Positions 1 to 5,615 of a DNA stretch of 5,615 bases are shown here, one piece after another. A model generated the notes under the pieces. The model was not told where the DNA came from. It saw only the letters and a program-made list of their open reading frames with translations, and searched no databases. Numbering within the stretch: position 1 is the first letter of the stretch; the number at the start of each line of letters is the position of its first letter. The position numbers and the translations under genes are program-made. The stretch lies in contig JACCSL010000358.1 in the NCBI GenBank assembly GCA_013812995.1, positions 1 to 5,615 on the forward strand, read 5' to 3'. The DNA comes from Ardenticatenales bacterium (GTDB lineage: Bacteria; Chloroflexota; Anaerolineae; Ardenticatenales; Ardenticatenaceae).

Positions 1-2
1 TC

Positions 3-1379
3 CTGGACCATGCGCTCCAGGACGTGCTGGCCGAGTGGCCCACGGCCAGCGCGTCCCTGGAACTCGACCGGGGGAGCGGGAGCCTGTTCTACCAGCCCTC
101 GGACTCCCTGGTGCGGCTGGTCCCGGAGGCACCGATGGGGGCCGTCCTCGGCTTCCAGTATTACGATGTGGACTCCACCGGCGATGGATCGCTGCGCTTC
201 TTCCACATTCGCGGCGTGGGGCGAGACCTCCTCCTCCATCTGCACGATGCGCTCAGTGCCAGCGACGGGAAGGCTGGACCCCAGGTCATCCTGACCAGCA
301 GTACCTCGTGGGCTCCCGGTTCCTGGCGCTATCACCTGGACACCCCGCCGGGGGCCATCCTGCTCCCTAGCCGCGCCGAAGAGCGCGCCACCGTGGAATG
401 CTTCTTTAGCCCCATCCTCGACCCGGAGATCAACGGCAAAACCCTCTATGTCTCGGGACGCCACTCGACAGCAGAGCGGCTGCGCAACCTGCGCGCCATG
501 ACTCAGCACCTGACGCGCCCTGAAGGCCCTTACCAGAGCCCCTTCGACGAGGAGTTTACCAGGATCAAAGACGAGGAGCGCAAACGAATCCTCATCCTCG
601 TGGCTCGCTATGACGAGGCTGAGGAGGTCGCACGGGTCCTGGCAGAGACGCTGGCAGAGGTGCGTGGTACTGCTGTGACCGACGAGGTCGTGGCACTGGT
701 ACCCGATCGCCAGGGCGAAGGGGAATGGGCCTGGAAGACCCCGCGCGGGCAGTACCTGCGCAGCATGCTACCTCGGTTCAGCAAGTACCCGGCGCACTTC
801 CTGGTGGCCCCCTTGCAGGCCATCGAGCGCGGCCACAACATCCTGGTGGGCCAGTCGCAGAGGGCGGCATTCGGGAGCGTGTACTTCTTCGTCCGCCCGG
901 TTCCTCATCCAGGGGACCTGCATACGGCGGTGCACCGGATCAACCGCTGGTCCCAGAAAGTCGTCCCCACTCTGGAGCAGGGGCAGATCGCCCAGACCGG
1001 GCATGCCCTGCGGCAGCGGGCCTCGTTCGAGTGGGACAAACTGCTGCGCGAACGGGAAACCTACCGCGAAGCTTCTGATCGCAAGGCGCTCCTCTGGACA
1101 CAACTGGTGCTCGTCTGGCAGTGTATCGGCCGCTTGCTGCGGGGGGGCGTCCACGCCCGCGTCCATTTTATAGACGCCAAGTGGGCGGAGGCCACCGCCC
1201 GGCTGCTGAACCAGGCCGGGGATACCGAGCAGACGAGTATGCTGCTTGGGTTCGAGAGGATTCTGAACGAGGCACTGGCCGACCCGGACCCGGCCCACCG
1301 TGCCCTGGCTGAAGCCCTGTATGGTCCCTTCGCAACAGCTCTGCAAGAGATGAAAAGCGTGCATCGCGCGAACGCCTGA
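3..1379 (+). CDS. pPIWI-RE-associated DinG/XPD-like helicase (component Z), C-terminal part
   Basis: The frame is open to the window edge (codons from base 3), so the true start lies upstream and the Walker A and B motifs are not visible. Residues are counted here from the GTG at 24. The second RecA-like domain of a superfamily 2 helicase is recognisable. LTSSTSWAPGSWRYH (about 90-104) resembles the helicase motif III region. RILILVARYDEA (188-199) fits the first strand of domain 2. PLQAIERGHNILVG (263-276) resembles motif V. WQCIGRLLRGG (365-375) is a good motif VI with the Q..GR..R pattern, whose arginines (R370, R373) would contact ATP. This pattern, directly followed by the two PIWI-RE halves, matches the DinG-like helicase of the pPIWI-RE islands. 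The inferred role is ATP-driven unwinding of DNA or R-loops for the PIWI protein. It ends in TGA, 30 bases before the next gene, so the two are probably cotranscribed. An unrelated DinG-like helicase is less likely given the neighbours. Confidence 0.8.
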   Translation: MDHALQDVLAEWPTASASLELDRGSGSLFYQPSDSLVRLVPEAPMGAVLGFQYYDVDSTGDGSLRFFHIRGVGRDLLLHLHDALSASDGKAGPQVILTSSTSWAPGSWRYHLDTPPGAILLPSRAEERATVECFFSPILDPEINGKTLYVSGRHSTAERLRNLRAMTQHLTRPEGPYQSPFDEEFTRIKDEERKRILILVARYDEAEEVARVLAETLAEVRGTAVTDEVVALVPDRQGEGEWAWKTPRGQYLRSMLPRFSKYPAHFLVAPLQAIERGHNILVGQSQRAAFGSVYFFVRPVPHPGDLHTAVHRINRWSQKVVPTLEQGQIAQTGHALRQRASFEWDKLLRERETYREASDRKALLWTQLVLVWQCIGRLLRGGVHARVHFIDAKWAEATARLLNQAGDTEQTSMLLGFERILNEALADPDPAHRALAEALYGPFATALQEMKSVHRANA

Positions 1380-1399
1380 GTTTATCCCTGTTTCCATCT

Positions 1400-1404
1400 G
1401 GAGG
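1400..1404 (+). promoter_or_regulatory. Shine-Dalgarno site for the PIWI-RE N-terminal half
   Basis: GGAGG lies five bases before the GTG at 1410. It is the only good ribosome-binding site near the 5' end of this frame and decides the start in favour of that GTG. No comparable site precedes the GTG at 2715 that opens the second half. Confidence 0.75.
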
Positions 1405-1409
1405 TCACC

Positions 1410-2714
1410 GTGTCGAAGAACAAGGACGAGCAAATTCAGCCCGTAGCGTTCCATATCAGGCCGGACTTCATGGCCTCCCTGCCCCCGCTGCGCGCGCTCT
1501 ACTTTCCGGCAGCGTGGGAGGACCCGCTACGCGCCTTGCAGGGACAGGCCAGCGGGCGCGAGGGGCTCCCGAATACCGTGCCCTTCCGCTCCATCAATCA
1601 CATCCTGGAAGCCGTGGTTCCTTATCTCTTGACCCTGCCCCGCTACCCGAAGTCGGCGGAAGAGCTCGATGGAAAGATCCTCGACCCGTGGTTGGTGGCG
1701 AAGAGCGACGTACCATCCCAGAAGTTGTGGCTTGTCTTCCAGGCATGGCTGGAGCAGTCCTATCGAGAGTGTGCATCTTTCGCGCCGGTGCGCGAGTTTC
1801 TCAAGGCCGAGGCCCTCCAGTGGAAACCTCTGGAGCTGGAACTGCAACAGCGCCCCGCTGACAACAAGACGGCCAGGCTCTCGCCACTCGCCTACAGCTT
1901 GATTCCCGGTCTCCTGACCGACCGGCTCGTCGAGCGTGGAACCGCGGTGCTGGTGGGGGATCAGATGCGTCACCTGCGGCGCGTGCCCACCGAGAGCGGC
2001 GCGCAACTCATGACCTGGCCGCCAGTCGATCATGTGGACAACAACCAGACACACTGGCCCTACAGTTACACCCTGAACCTCACAGTACAGACACTGGTAG
2101 GCAGCCCTGTTCCCAGGATTCACGTCCACTACGGGGTGCGCCGCTGGATCAATCGCGCCATGATGCAGGACGGTCGGTTCATGATGCGCCCGCGTTCCAG
2201 CGTCTACCTGCACATGACCCGCCCCTGGATGGGGCTACCCACCCCACAAACCTTTACCGTGGCACGTCTGGAGGCCCGGTATGAGGGCAAACAACGGCTC
2301 CCTGGCTGGGGCGACCTCGTCCCGGATATTGCCCAGCGGCTGGGAATCCCCTTTCCCGAGGCCCAGGCGGTGGCGAACGATCCCATGCGCTGGCTGTATG
2401 GCGTTAATGGAATCGAGGCTGCCGTGGGATACAAGAGCCCCCGCTTCCATCCGGTGCAAGCCGGAGTGGATTTTCAGGTCCACGAGCAACTCACCGGTGC
2501 CATCCAGGAGGCGCTCGCCGCGGAACTCGCCCTGTGTCCCCGGTTGGCGCGCGTGGGCTCCATCACGAACGTCAAGTTACCTGCCCTATCCCACGACGAT
2601 TTGCGGGACGTGAAGGAGCAGCGGCTGCCTGGCTTTGTCGCCTCGGTGGGGCCGCAGGCGACCATCGAGGTCTGGTGGCAAACCGATGCCGGGCGCAACA
2701 TGCTGATTGATTGA
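1410..2714 (+). CDS. PIWI-RE protein, N-terminal half (pPIWI_RE_X region)
   Basis: 434 residues, starting at a GTG with a good ribosome-binding site. I recognise it as the N-terminal region of the prokaryotic PIWI-RE family (formerly DUF3962). Supporting stretches are PFRSINHILEAVVP (58-71), the strand-rich YSYTLNLTVQTLVG (218-231), IHVHYGVRRW (237-246) with its RRW, and GYKSPRFHPVQAGVD (340-354) with its conserved HxVxxG pattern. It ends IEVWWQTDAGRNMLID and then TGA. In intact family members this stretch normally continues through a helix into the MID domain, so the stop cuts inside a conserved element rather than at a domain border. The half contains no part of the RNase H fold. It presumably helps form the nucleic-acid-binding cleft and would need the product of the next frame to work. 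No membrane segment or signal peptide is visible, so it should be cytoplasmic. Family assignment is firm. Whether the half is made and used as a separate subunit is unknown. Confidence 0.82.
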   Translation: MSKNKDEQIQPVAFHIRPDFMASLPPLRALYFPAAWEDPLRALQGQASGREGLPNTVPFRSINHILEAVVPYLLTLPRYPKSAEELDGKILDPWLVAKSDVPSQKLWLVFQAWLEQSYRECASFAPVREFLKAEALQWKPLELELQQRPADNKTARLSPLAYSLIPGLLTDRLVERGTAVLVGDQMRHLRRVPTESGAQLMTWPPVDHVDNNQTHWPYSYTLNLTVQTLVGSPVPRIHVHYGVRRWINRAMMQDGRFMMRPRSSVYLHMTRPWMGLPTPQTFTVARLEARYEGKQRLPGWGDLVPDIAQRLGIPFPEAQAVANDPMRWLYGVNGIEAAVGYKSPRFHPVQAGVDFQVHEQLTGAIQEALAAELALCPRLARVGSITNVKLPALSHDDLRDVKEQRLPGFVASVGPQATIEVWWQTDAGRNMLID

Positions 2715-4295
2715 GTGAAAGCCATGCTCACAGGTGCACGACCCGCGCTCGTTGAGCAAGTGGAGTCCCCCTCTGAAGCACCGCACCAGATCTCCCTGCT
2801 CTCACTGACAGAGGAGCGTAGCCCTGCTACAGCCCGCAAAACCTCGCGCGTGCGCGAGGACGAACCACTGCCAGAGAATGTGACGGAAACCTTCGAGATT
2901 GAGCTGCCGGGTGAGGGGCGGATTCGAGTGATACCCCGCCACCTCGGCGAGCTGGGCGCGGCCTTTCCCGCGCCGCCGGGGAACCTGAAGCCTGCGGAGC
3001 GGCCAGGACACCTCAAGGAGCAGATCAGGCAGCGCGCGAAGCAGGTCTACCAGACGGTGGAGGAGGTGGAGGCGGAAGAGCCAACGCTGGCCCTGGTGGA
3101 AGTCCTGAATTACCGCAGCAAGCCGCTGCGCCAGCTATTTGGCGTGCTACGGGATCCCAAGCCCGCCTTGCGCCTCGGTTTCGCCCAGCGTGGGCGCGTC
3201 AGTCAGTTCACCACCGGCGCACTCTCCGACGAGCGCCCCCAGGATCCTGCCGCTGCCCTGAAGGACCTGCGTATTCGGTGCCAGAAAGCGGTCCTCGATG
3301 GTCTGCGTCACCTGGGCTACCTACCGGGCACGATAGACTTCGAGCCGACGACAGGACGGGTTCTCCCGGAGGAACTACAGGTGGCGGGGGTATGGGTGGT
3401 GCGGCTGACTCGCAAGCGAGGCTTCACCAGGGTCCATCTGCCCGTCGTGGTGCTGATGCATACCACGCGGCCCAGGGTATATGCCTGGATTCCAGATGGT
3501 AAACCGATCCGAAGCTACTATCAGGCCCTGCTGGATATCACCAGGATGACTCAGCAGGATGTACAGCGCAACCGCCAGAAGACGGTGCTGAATGCCTTGA
3601 GTCTCTCGCTGCAAAGGGTGGCAGAGCGCGAAGGCGACATGTTGATTCTAGCCGTTGCACAGAATGCCCGGCTGACGTGGCGGGGCGTGGGGAATGAACG
3701 GCTAGCGACGGATGCCATTCGGTGGGATCGCGATGACCCGGCGGTGCCAGTCGATGACCTGCCGGGCCGGATACGGCTGATTCGCCTCCGAACCAGTGCG
3801 CAAAACGAGACCCCCGAATGGTTTTTGCCCCATGTGAAGCCCGGCAAAGGGTTCGTCCAGGGGGTCTGGCAAGAGCGAACCCTGCCGCGCTTGTTCTACA
3901 ACAACGCCCCCAGGTCTCACACGATGAAGAGCAGTGGCACACGGGGTAAGCAGCAGAACCCCGGCGAGTACCACGCTCTCCCTTCCCTGCTGGAAATCCA
4001 GGTGGCCGCCCTACAAGCGGGGGAAGAGGAGCAAGCGGCTGACTGGGCGCTTGCAATCGACCAGTGGCGGCGTATGGGGTTCCTGACCTCGGGTCATACA
4101 CTGCTGCCCCTTCCTCTGGACTGGGCCAAGAAGATGGAGGAGTACGCGCGCGTCATTGGCCCCTGGCTCCTGGACGAGTGGGATGATGAGGACGATGAGG
4201 TAGATGAGGAGGATCTGGAACCGGAGGAGGAACACCAGATGCGGTTTGAGTTTGAGGAGGAAGAGGAGGGGTATTCCGAAGAAGATTCCCAGTGA
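2715..4295 (+). CDS. PIWI-RE protein, C-terminal half (MID and RNase H/PIWI-like regions, acidic tail)
   Basis: 526 residues in the same frame as the previous gene, beginning at a GTG right after its TGA. An ATG at 2724 is an alternative start. Neither has a convincing ribosome-binding site, so translation would depend on reinitiation or read-through. After a low-complexity linker (about 12-110), the MID-like part shows DPKPALRLGFAQRGRVSQF (147-165) and AVLDGLRHLG (192-201), both typical of PIWI-RE. The RNase H-like part includes HLPVVVLM (241-248), AQNARLTWRGVGN (315-327), IRLIRLR (353-359), the PSLLEI segment (423-428) and LPLPLDWAKKMEEY (464-477). R319 and E427 are candidates for the arginine and glutamate that name the family. 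The family usually has Asp just before AQN.R. Here that residue is V314, so the nuclease centre may be defective. Residues 487-526 form an acidic tail beyond the usual C-terminus. The inferred role is guide- or hybrid-binding effector working with the helicase. Confidence 0.82.
   Translation: MKAMLTGARPALVEQVESPSEAPHQISLLSLTEERSPATARKTSRVREDEPLPENVTETFEIELPGEGRIRVIPRHLGELGAAFPAPPGNLKPAERPGHLKEQIRQRAKQVYQTVEEVEAEEPTLALVEVLNYRSKPLRQLFGVLRDPKPALRLGFAQRGRVSQFTTGALSDERPQDPAAALKDLRIRCQKAVLDGLRHLGYLPGTIDFEPTTGRVLPEELQVAGVWVVRLTRKRGFTRVHLPVVVLMHTTRPRVYAWIPDGKPIRSYYQALLDITRMTQQDVQRNRQKTVLNALSLSLQRVAEREGDMLILAVAQNARLTWRGVGNERLATDAIRWDRDDPAVPVDDLPGRIRLIRLRTSAQNETPEWFLPHVKPGKGFVQGVWQERTLPRLFYNNAPRSHTMKSSGTRGKQQNPGEYHALPSLLEIQVAALQAGEEEQAADWALAIDQWRRMGFLTSGHTLLPLPLDWAKKMEEYARVIGPWLLDEWDDEDDEVDEEDLEPEEEHQMRFEFEEEEEGYSEEDSQ
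2725..2758 (+). other. Potential RNA stem-loop just after the splitting TGA
   Basis: TGCTCA (2725-2730) pairs perfectly with TGAGCA (2753-2758). Inside it, ACGA (2738-2741) pairs with TCGT (2749-2752) around a 7-base loop, leaving a 7-base bulge on the 5' side. The structure begins ten bases after the TGA at 2712-2714 and overlaps the possible starts at 2715 and 2724. Structures here can promote read-through or affect reinitiation, but a stem this short can arise by chance in GC-rich DNA. A role is speculative. Confidence 0.3.
4173..4292 (+). repeat. Purine-rich low-complexity tract coding an acidic tail
   Basis: The last 40 codons of the PIWI-RE C-terminal half are dominated by GAG, GAA, GAT and GAC. 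By my count 25 of the 40 residues are Asp or Glu, including runs such as DEDDEVDEED and FEFEEEEEG. The DNA is correspondingly purine-rich with repeated gatgag and gaggag units, which could expand or contract by slippage. PIWI-RE proteins usually end soon after the LPLPL.LA...EY segment, so this is an extension. It might mimic nucleic acid, self-inhibit the binding cleft, or contact the helicase. None of these is shown by the sequence. Confidence 0.7.
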
Positions 4296-4336
4296 AGGTC
4301 TTCTGATAGGTCGCCTATTAGTGACCTCTACCTTAG

Positions 4337-4351
4337 CTCGACTTTGCACAT
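4337..4351 (+). repeat. Left terminal inverted repeat of the MITE-like element
   Basis: CTCGACTTTGCACAT, exact inverse match to 4498-4512. It is preceded by CTTAG at 4332-4336. Confidence 0.7.
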
Positions 4352-4497
4352 GGCATATTGCAGTCAGAGCGCTGGCTTCTGAGAGAAGAAATAGACTGTC
4401 CTGATTAAACGAATATCGGTCTGACAGGGCGATGGGCGATAAATCTTCCCCTATGACGCCCCATTCTCGATTCAACGGCCGAGTTAAAGGCGAGGGG

Positions 4498-4512
4498 ATG
4501 TGCAAAGTCGAG
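4498..4512 (-). repeat. Right terminal inverted repeat of the MITE-like element
   Basis: ATGTGCAAAGTCGAG, exact inverse match to 4337-4351. It is followed by CTTAG at 4513-4517, the second copy of the proposed target duplication. Confidence 0.7.
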
Positions 4513-4559
4513 CTTAGTGCTCTCTCCAAGAAGATGCGTTTGCCCTGCTTGACTCCCCA

Positions 4560-5237
4560 CTACCAAAGACCTCGAACAACTACAAATGCTTCAGCTGCTA
4601 AAAATCCAGAACGTACACCCCAAATACGGGCATTATGTTCCATCGCCTGTAAAGAACGAGGATGGGGAAATTCCCTTAACTCTGATTTATACTGAGCCAT
4701 AGCTCGCAACTTGATATCCAATTGGCTGGAAATATCTATGAAATAGTTCGCGTTAAATGCGCTTCTTTGTTCATAATTCCACTCAGTAGAAGAAAGGGTT
4801 TCATACGCGAAAACCCATTTTACTGGACAATTCGGTAGAGGCCGAGTTGCAGTCATCACAGACCTGAAGGTTATACCGTGATCAACATTAATATCACCGC
4901 CAAAGTGGGTATAGACTATTTCTGGCTGCATTTTATCTATGTGGAACTGTACTTTTTTTACAATATCGAGGAACATCAAGGAATCGAGTCTTAGGTTGGG
5001 GAGATCCTCACGGTGGACGTCATGCACTCCAAGCACTTCACAAGCCCGATGTGTTTCATTATGAGATAGTCGGAGTGCTTCTTCATCAGGCTTTACATAC
5101 TTTGCCTTACGAGATGTTAAACCTTCTGCCAAAATTACTATAGAGACACTGTCACCTTGCTGAACATGCTTGGACAAAGTTCCCCCAGCGCCAATAACTT
5201 CGTCATCCGGATGGGCCGCTACTAATAACACTTTCAT
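4560..5237 (-). CDS. PIG-L/LmbE family zinc-dependent deacetylase
   Basis: A complete protein of 225 residues, a usual length for the family. The N-terminal strand is followed by AHPDDE (8-13), the family signature: H9 and D12 should bind zinc and D11 should act as general base. THFGGDINVDHG (110-121) supplies the second conserved block, with H120 as third metal ligand. EFPHPRSLQAMEHNARIWG (189-207) matches the C-terminal HPRS segment seen in PIG-L proteins of sugar and surface-polysaccharide pathways. The likely reaction is hydrolytic removal of an N-acetyl group from an amino-sugar conjugate in the cytoplasm. The exact substrate cannot be told, and no glycosyltransferase or other pathway gene is visible. 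The ATG at 5237 is supported by its position eight codons before the motif and by a ribosome-binding site. The gene is much AT-richer than the rest of the window and faces the PIWI-RE operon, so it is probably not part of that system. Confidence 0.92.
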   Translation of the reverse strand: MKVLLVAAHPDDEVIGAGGTLSKHVQQGDSVSIVILAEGLTSRKAKYVKPDEEALRLSHNETHRACEVLGVHDVHREDLPNLRLDSLMFLDIVKKVQFHIDKMQPEIVYTHFGGDINVDHGITFRSVMTATRPLPNCPVKWVFAYETLSSTEWNYEQRSAFNANYFIDISSQLDIKLRAMAQYKSELREFPHPRSLQAMEHNARIWGVRSGFLAAEAFVVVRGLW

Positions 5238-5246
5238 TGATTGTTT

Positions 5247-5252
5247 CTCCCT
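5247..5252 (-). promoter_or_regulatory. Shine-Dalgarno site for the PIG-L deacetylase
   Basis: On the minus strand AGGGAG lies nine bases before the ATG at 5237. This supports that start. I see no convincing -10/-35 pair between this site and the transposase remnant, so the promoter may lie within the remnant or further upstream. Confidence 0.65.
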
Positions 5253-5276
5253 GTGATGAGACTATCTGGAACGTGC

Positions 5277-5615
5277 TCAAGATCCGGTGGGGGCGTGAGC
5301 GCGCACGAGATCGGCTAGGGCAGGCATGGGGTAGGAGCCTGAGATACGGTCGAGCAAGTAGGCAAAGAAGTTGAGGCCTTGCTTGCCACAGGTGGTCAGC
5401 AGGGTAAAGAAGAGCACCCAAGTTTGCGCGCCAACTGGGGTGCGCGGGCCGAAGGGTGTCAAAGTCGTGCCAGAGGGCTGCTTTTTCGGCCTGGGTGGGG
5501 GCACGGGCATAGGCTTTGAGACGCTCGTAGAACGTGCAGATGGCGCGGCCCCGTTCCAAGCGATACACCACAATGTCGCGGTCAAAGTGCAGGTTTTGCA
5601 CCACCACCTCACGGT
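5277..5615 (-). pseudogene. Degenerate IS66-like transposase remnant, cut by the window edge
   Basis: Two overlapping minus-strand frames each hold part of one protein. The frame entering from the window edge reads REVVVQNLHFDRDIVVYRLER, then FYERLKAY and an ALWHDFDTL segment. The other frame carries the C-terminus: TPVGAQTWVLFFTLL, TCGKQGLNFFAYLLDRISG, then MPALADLV and a TGA at 5277-5279. From memory of IS66-like transposases, the C-terminus typically reads TCRKLG...YL.DRISG...PPLP.LI, and roughly 50 further residues separate the FYERLK region from it. The VVVQ stretch resembles a block much nearer the N-terminus. This implies at least one frame change (around 5440-5470) and probably two internal deletions. 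No functional transposase can come from it. The IS family is a recollection, not a search result. It lies 39 bases upstream of the deacetylase gene and is GC-rich, unlike that gene. Confidence 0.6.

Larger units (their letters stand above)
4337..4512. mobile_element. MITE-like element with 15-bp terminal inverted repeats and CTTAG target duplication
   Basis: CTCGACTTTGCACAT (4337-4351) is repeated in perfect inverse orientation at 4498-4512, bounding a 176-base unit. CTTAG lies immediately outside both ends (4332-4336 and 4513-4517), as a 5-base target-site duplication would. CTTAG is itself nearly palindromic, which explains why the inverted repeat appears two bases longer than the element. 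The 146-base interior has no convincing coding region, so a non-autonomous element mobilised by a transposase elsewhere is the best reading. It sits 41 bases after the PIWI-RE stop, between convergent genes. I do not recognise the parent IS family. The alternative is a paired binding site for a regulator, but the flanking direct repeat favours insertion. Confidence 0.65.

Noticed and set aside
768..2213. Long minus-strand open frames opposite the helicase and PIWI-RE N-terminal genes (768-1454 and 1527-2213)
   Set aside because: They are antisense shadows of GC-rich coding DNA, with no recognisable domains, and they oppose frames with clear family motifs.
2712..2758. TGA plus stem-loop as a selenocysteine codon with a SECIS element
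   Set aside because: No PIWI-RE family member is known to me as a selenoprotein, the position lies in a helix rather than at a redox cysteine, and the bulged stem does not look like a bacterial SECIS. Nonsense change or reinitiation is simpler.
4306..4318. Hairpin ATAGG-TCG-CCTAT after the PIWI-RE stop as a terminator
   Set aside because: The stem is only 5 bp, AT-containing, and has no following T-run, so it does not meet the pattern of an intrinsic terminator.
4432..4464. Imperfect inverted repeat ATGGGCG / CGCCCCAT inside the MITE as a terminator
   Set aside because: One bulged base, an 18-base loop and no T-tract on either strand. Too weak to call.
3538..4529. Minus-strand open frames at 3538-4101 and 4011-4529
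   Set aside because: The first is antisense to the RNase H-like part and has no recognisable motif. The second crosses the MITE and the acidic-tail tract, giving a low-complexity antisense product.
4432..4695. Plus-strand frame of 87 codons
   Set aside because: It spans the right end of the MITE and runs antisense into the PIG-L gene, with no family match.
4560..5237. PIG-L deacetylase as a member of the PIWI-RE system
   Set aside because: It is on the opposite strand, has a different base composition, lies beyond a MITE, and belongs to a family usually tied to sugar metabolism. Proximity alone is not enough.

Overview
The first 4.3 kb is GC-rich, tightly packed and read on the + strand. 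It is the 3' part of a prokaryotic PIWI-RE (pPIWI-RE) defence-type locus. It begins inside a DinG/XPD-like helicase gene of the kind linked to pPIWI-RE (component Z; C-terminal part only). Thirty bases later comes the PIWI-RE protein, which here is divided between two reading frames. A 434-residue N-terminal half (1410-2714) carries the pPIWI_RE_X region. A 526-residue C-terminal half (2715-4295) carries the MID-like and RNase H/PIWI-like regions and ends in a very acidic tail. Both halves are in the same reading frame and are separated by exactly one TGA codon (2712-2714), with a GTG codon directly after it. Together they would make a protein of about 961 residues, roughly what I recall for intact PIWI-RE proteins. 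Either a single nonsense change has split the gene, or the cell makes a two-subunit or read-through PIWI-RE. This is the most interesting point in the window.

The family model (Burroughs, Iyer and Aravind) is a mobile island in which the PIWI-RE protein works with a DinG-type helicase and, in many cases, a third nuclease-associated protein. It is predicted to act against invading DNA or R-loops. The third gene, if present, would lie upstream of this window.

A 264-base gap (4296-4559) separates this operon from a gene on the opposite strand. It contains a 176-base unit with 15-base perfect terminal inverted repeats, flanked by the 5-base direct repeat CTTAG. This looks like a small non-autonomous insertion element (MITE) just behind the operon.

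The right-hand part reads on the minus strand. A clearly AT-richer gene (4560-5237) encodes a PIG-L/LmbE-family zinc deacetylase, probably a sugar de-N-acetylase. Upstream of it, running off the window, is a GC-rich remnant of an IS66-like transposase with frame disruption and apparent internal deletions (5277-5615). The contrast in base composition and the insertion-sequence debris suggest that the deacetylase gene has a different history from the PIWI-RE operon.

The host is probably a bacterium with a high-GC chromosome and many insertion sequences. I cannot fix the phylum from this sequence. I saw no tRNA, rRNA or CRISPR array.
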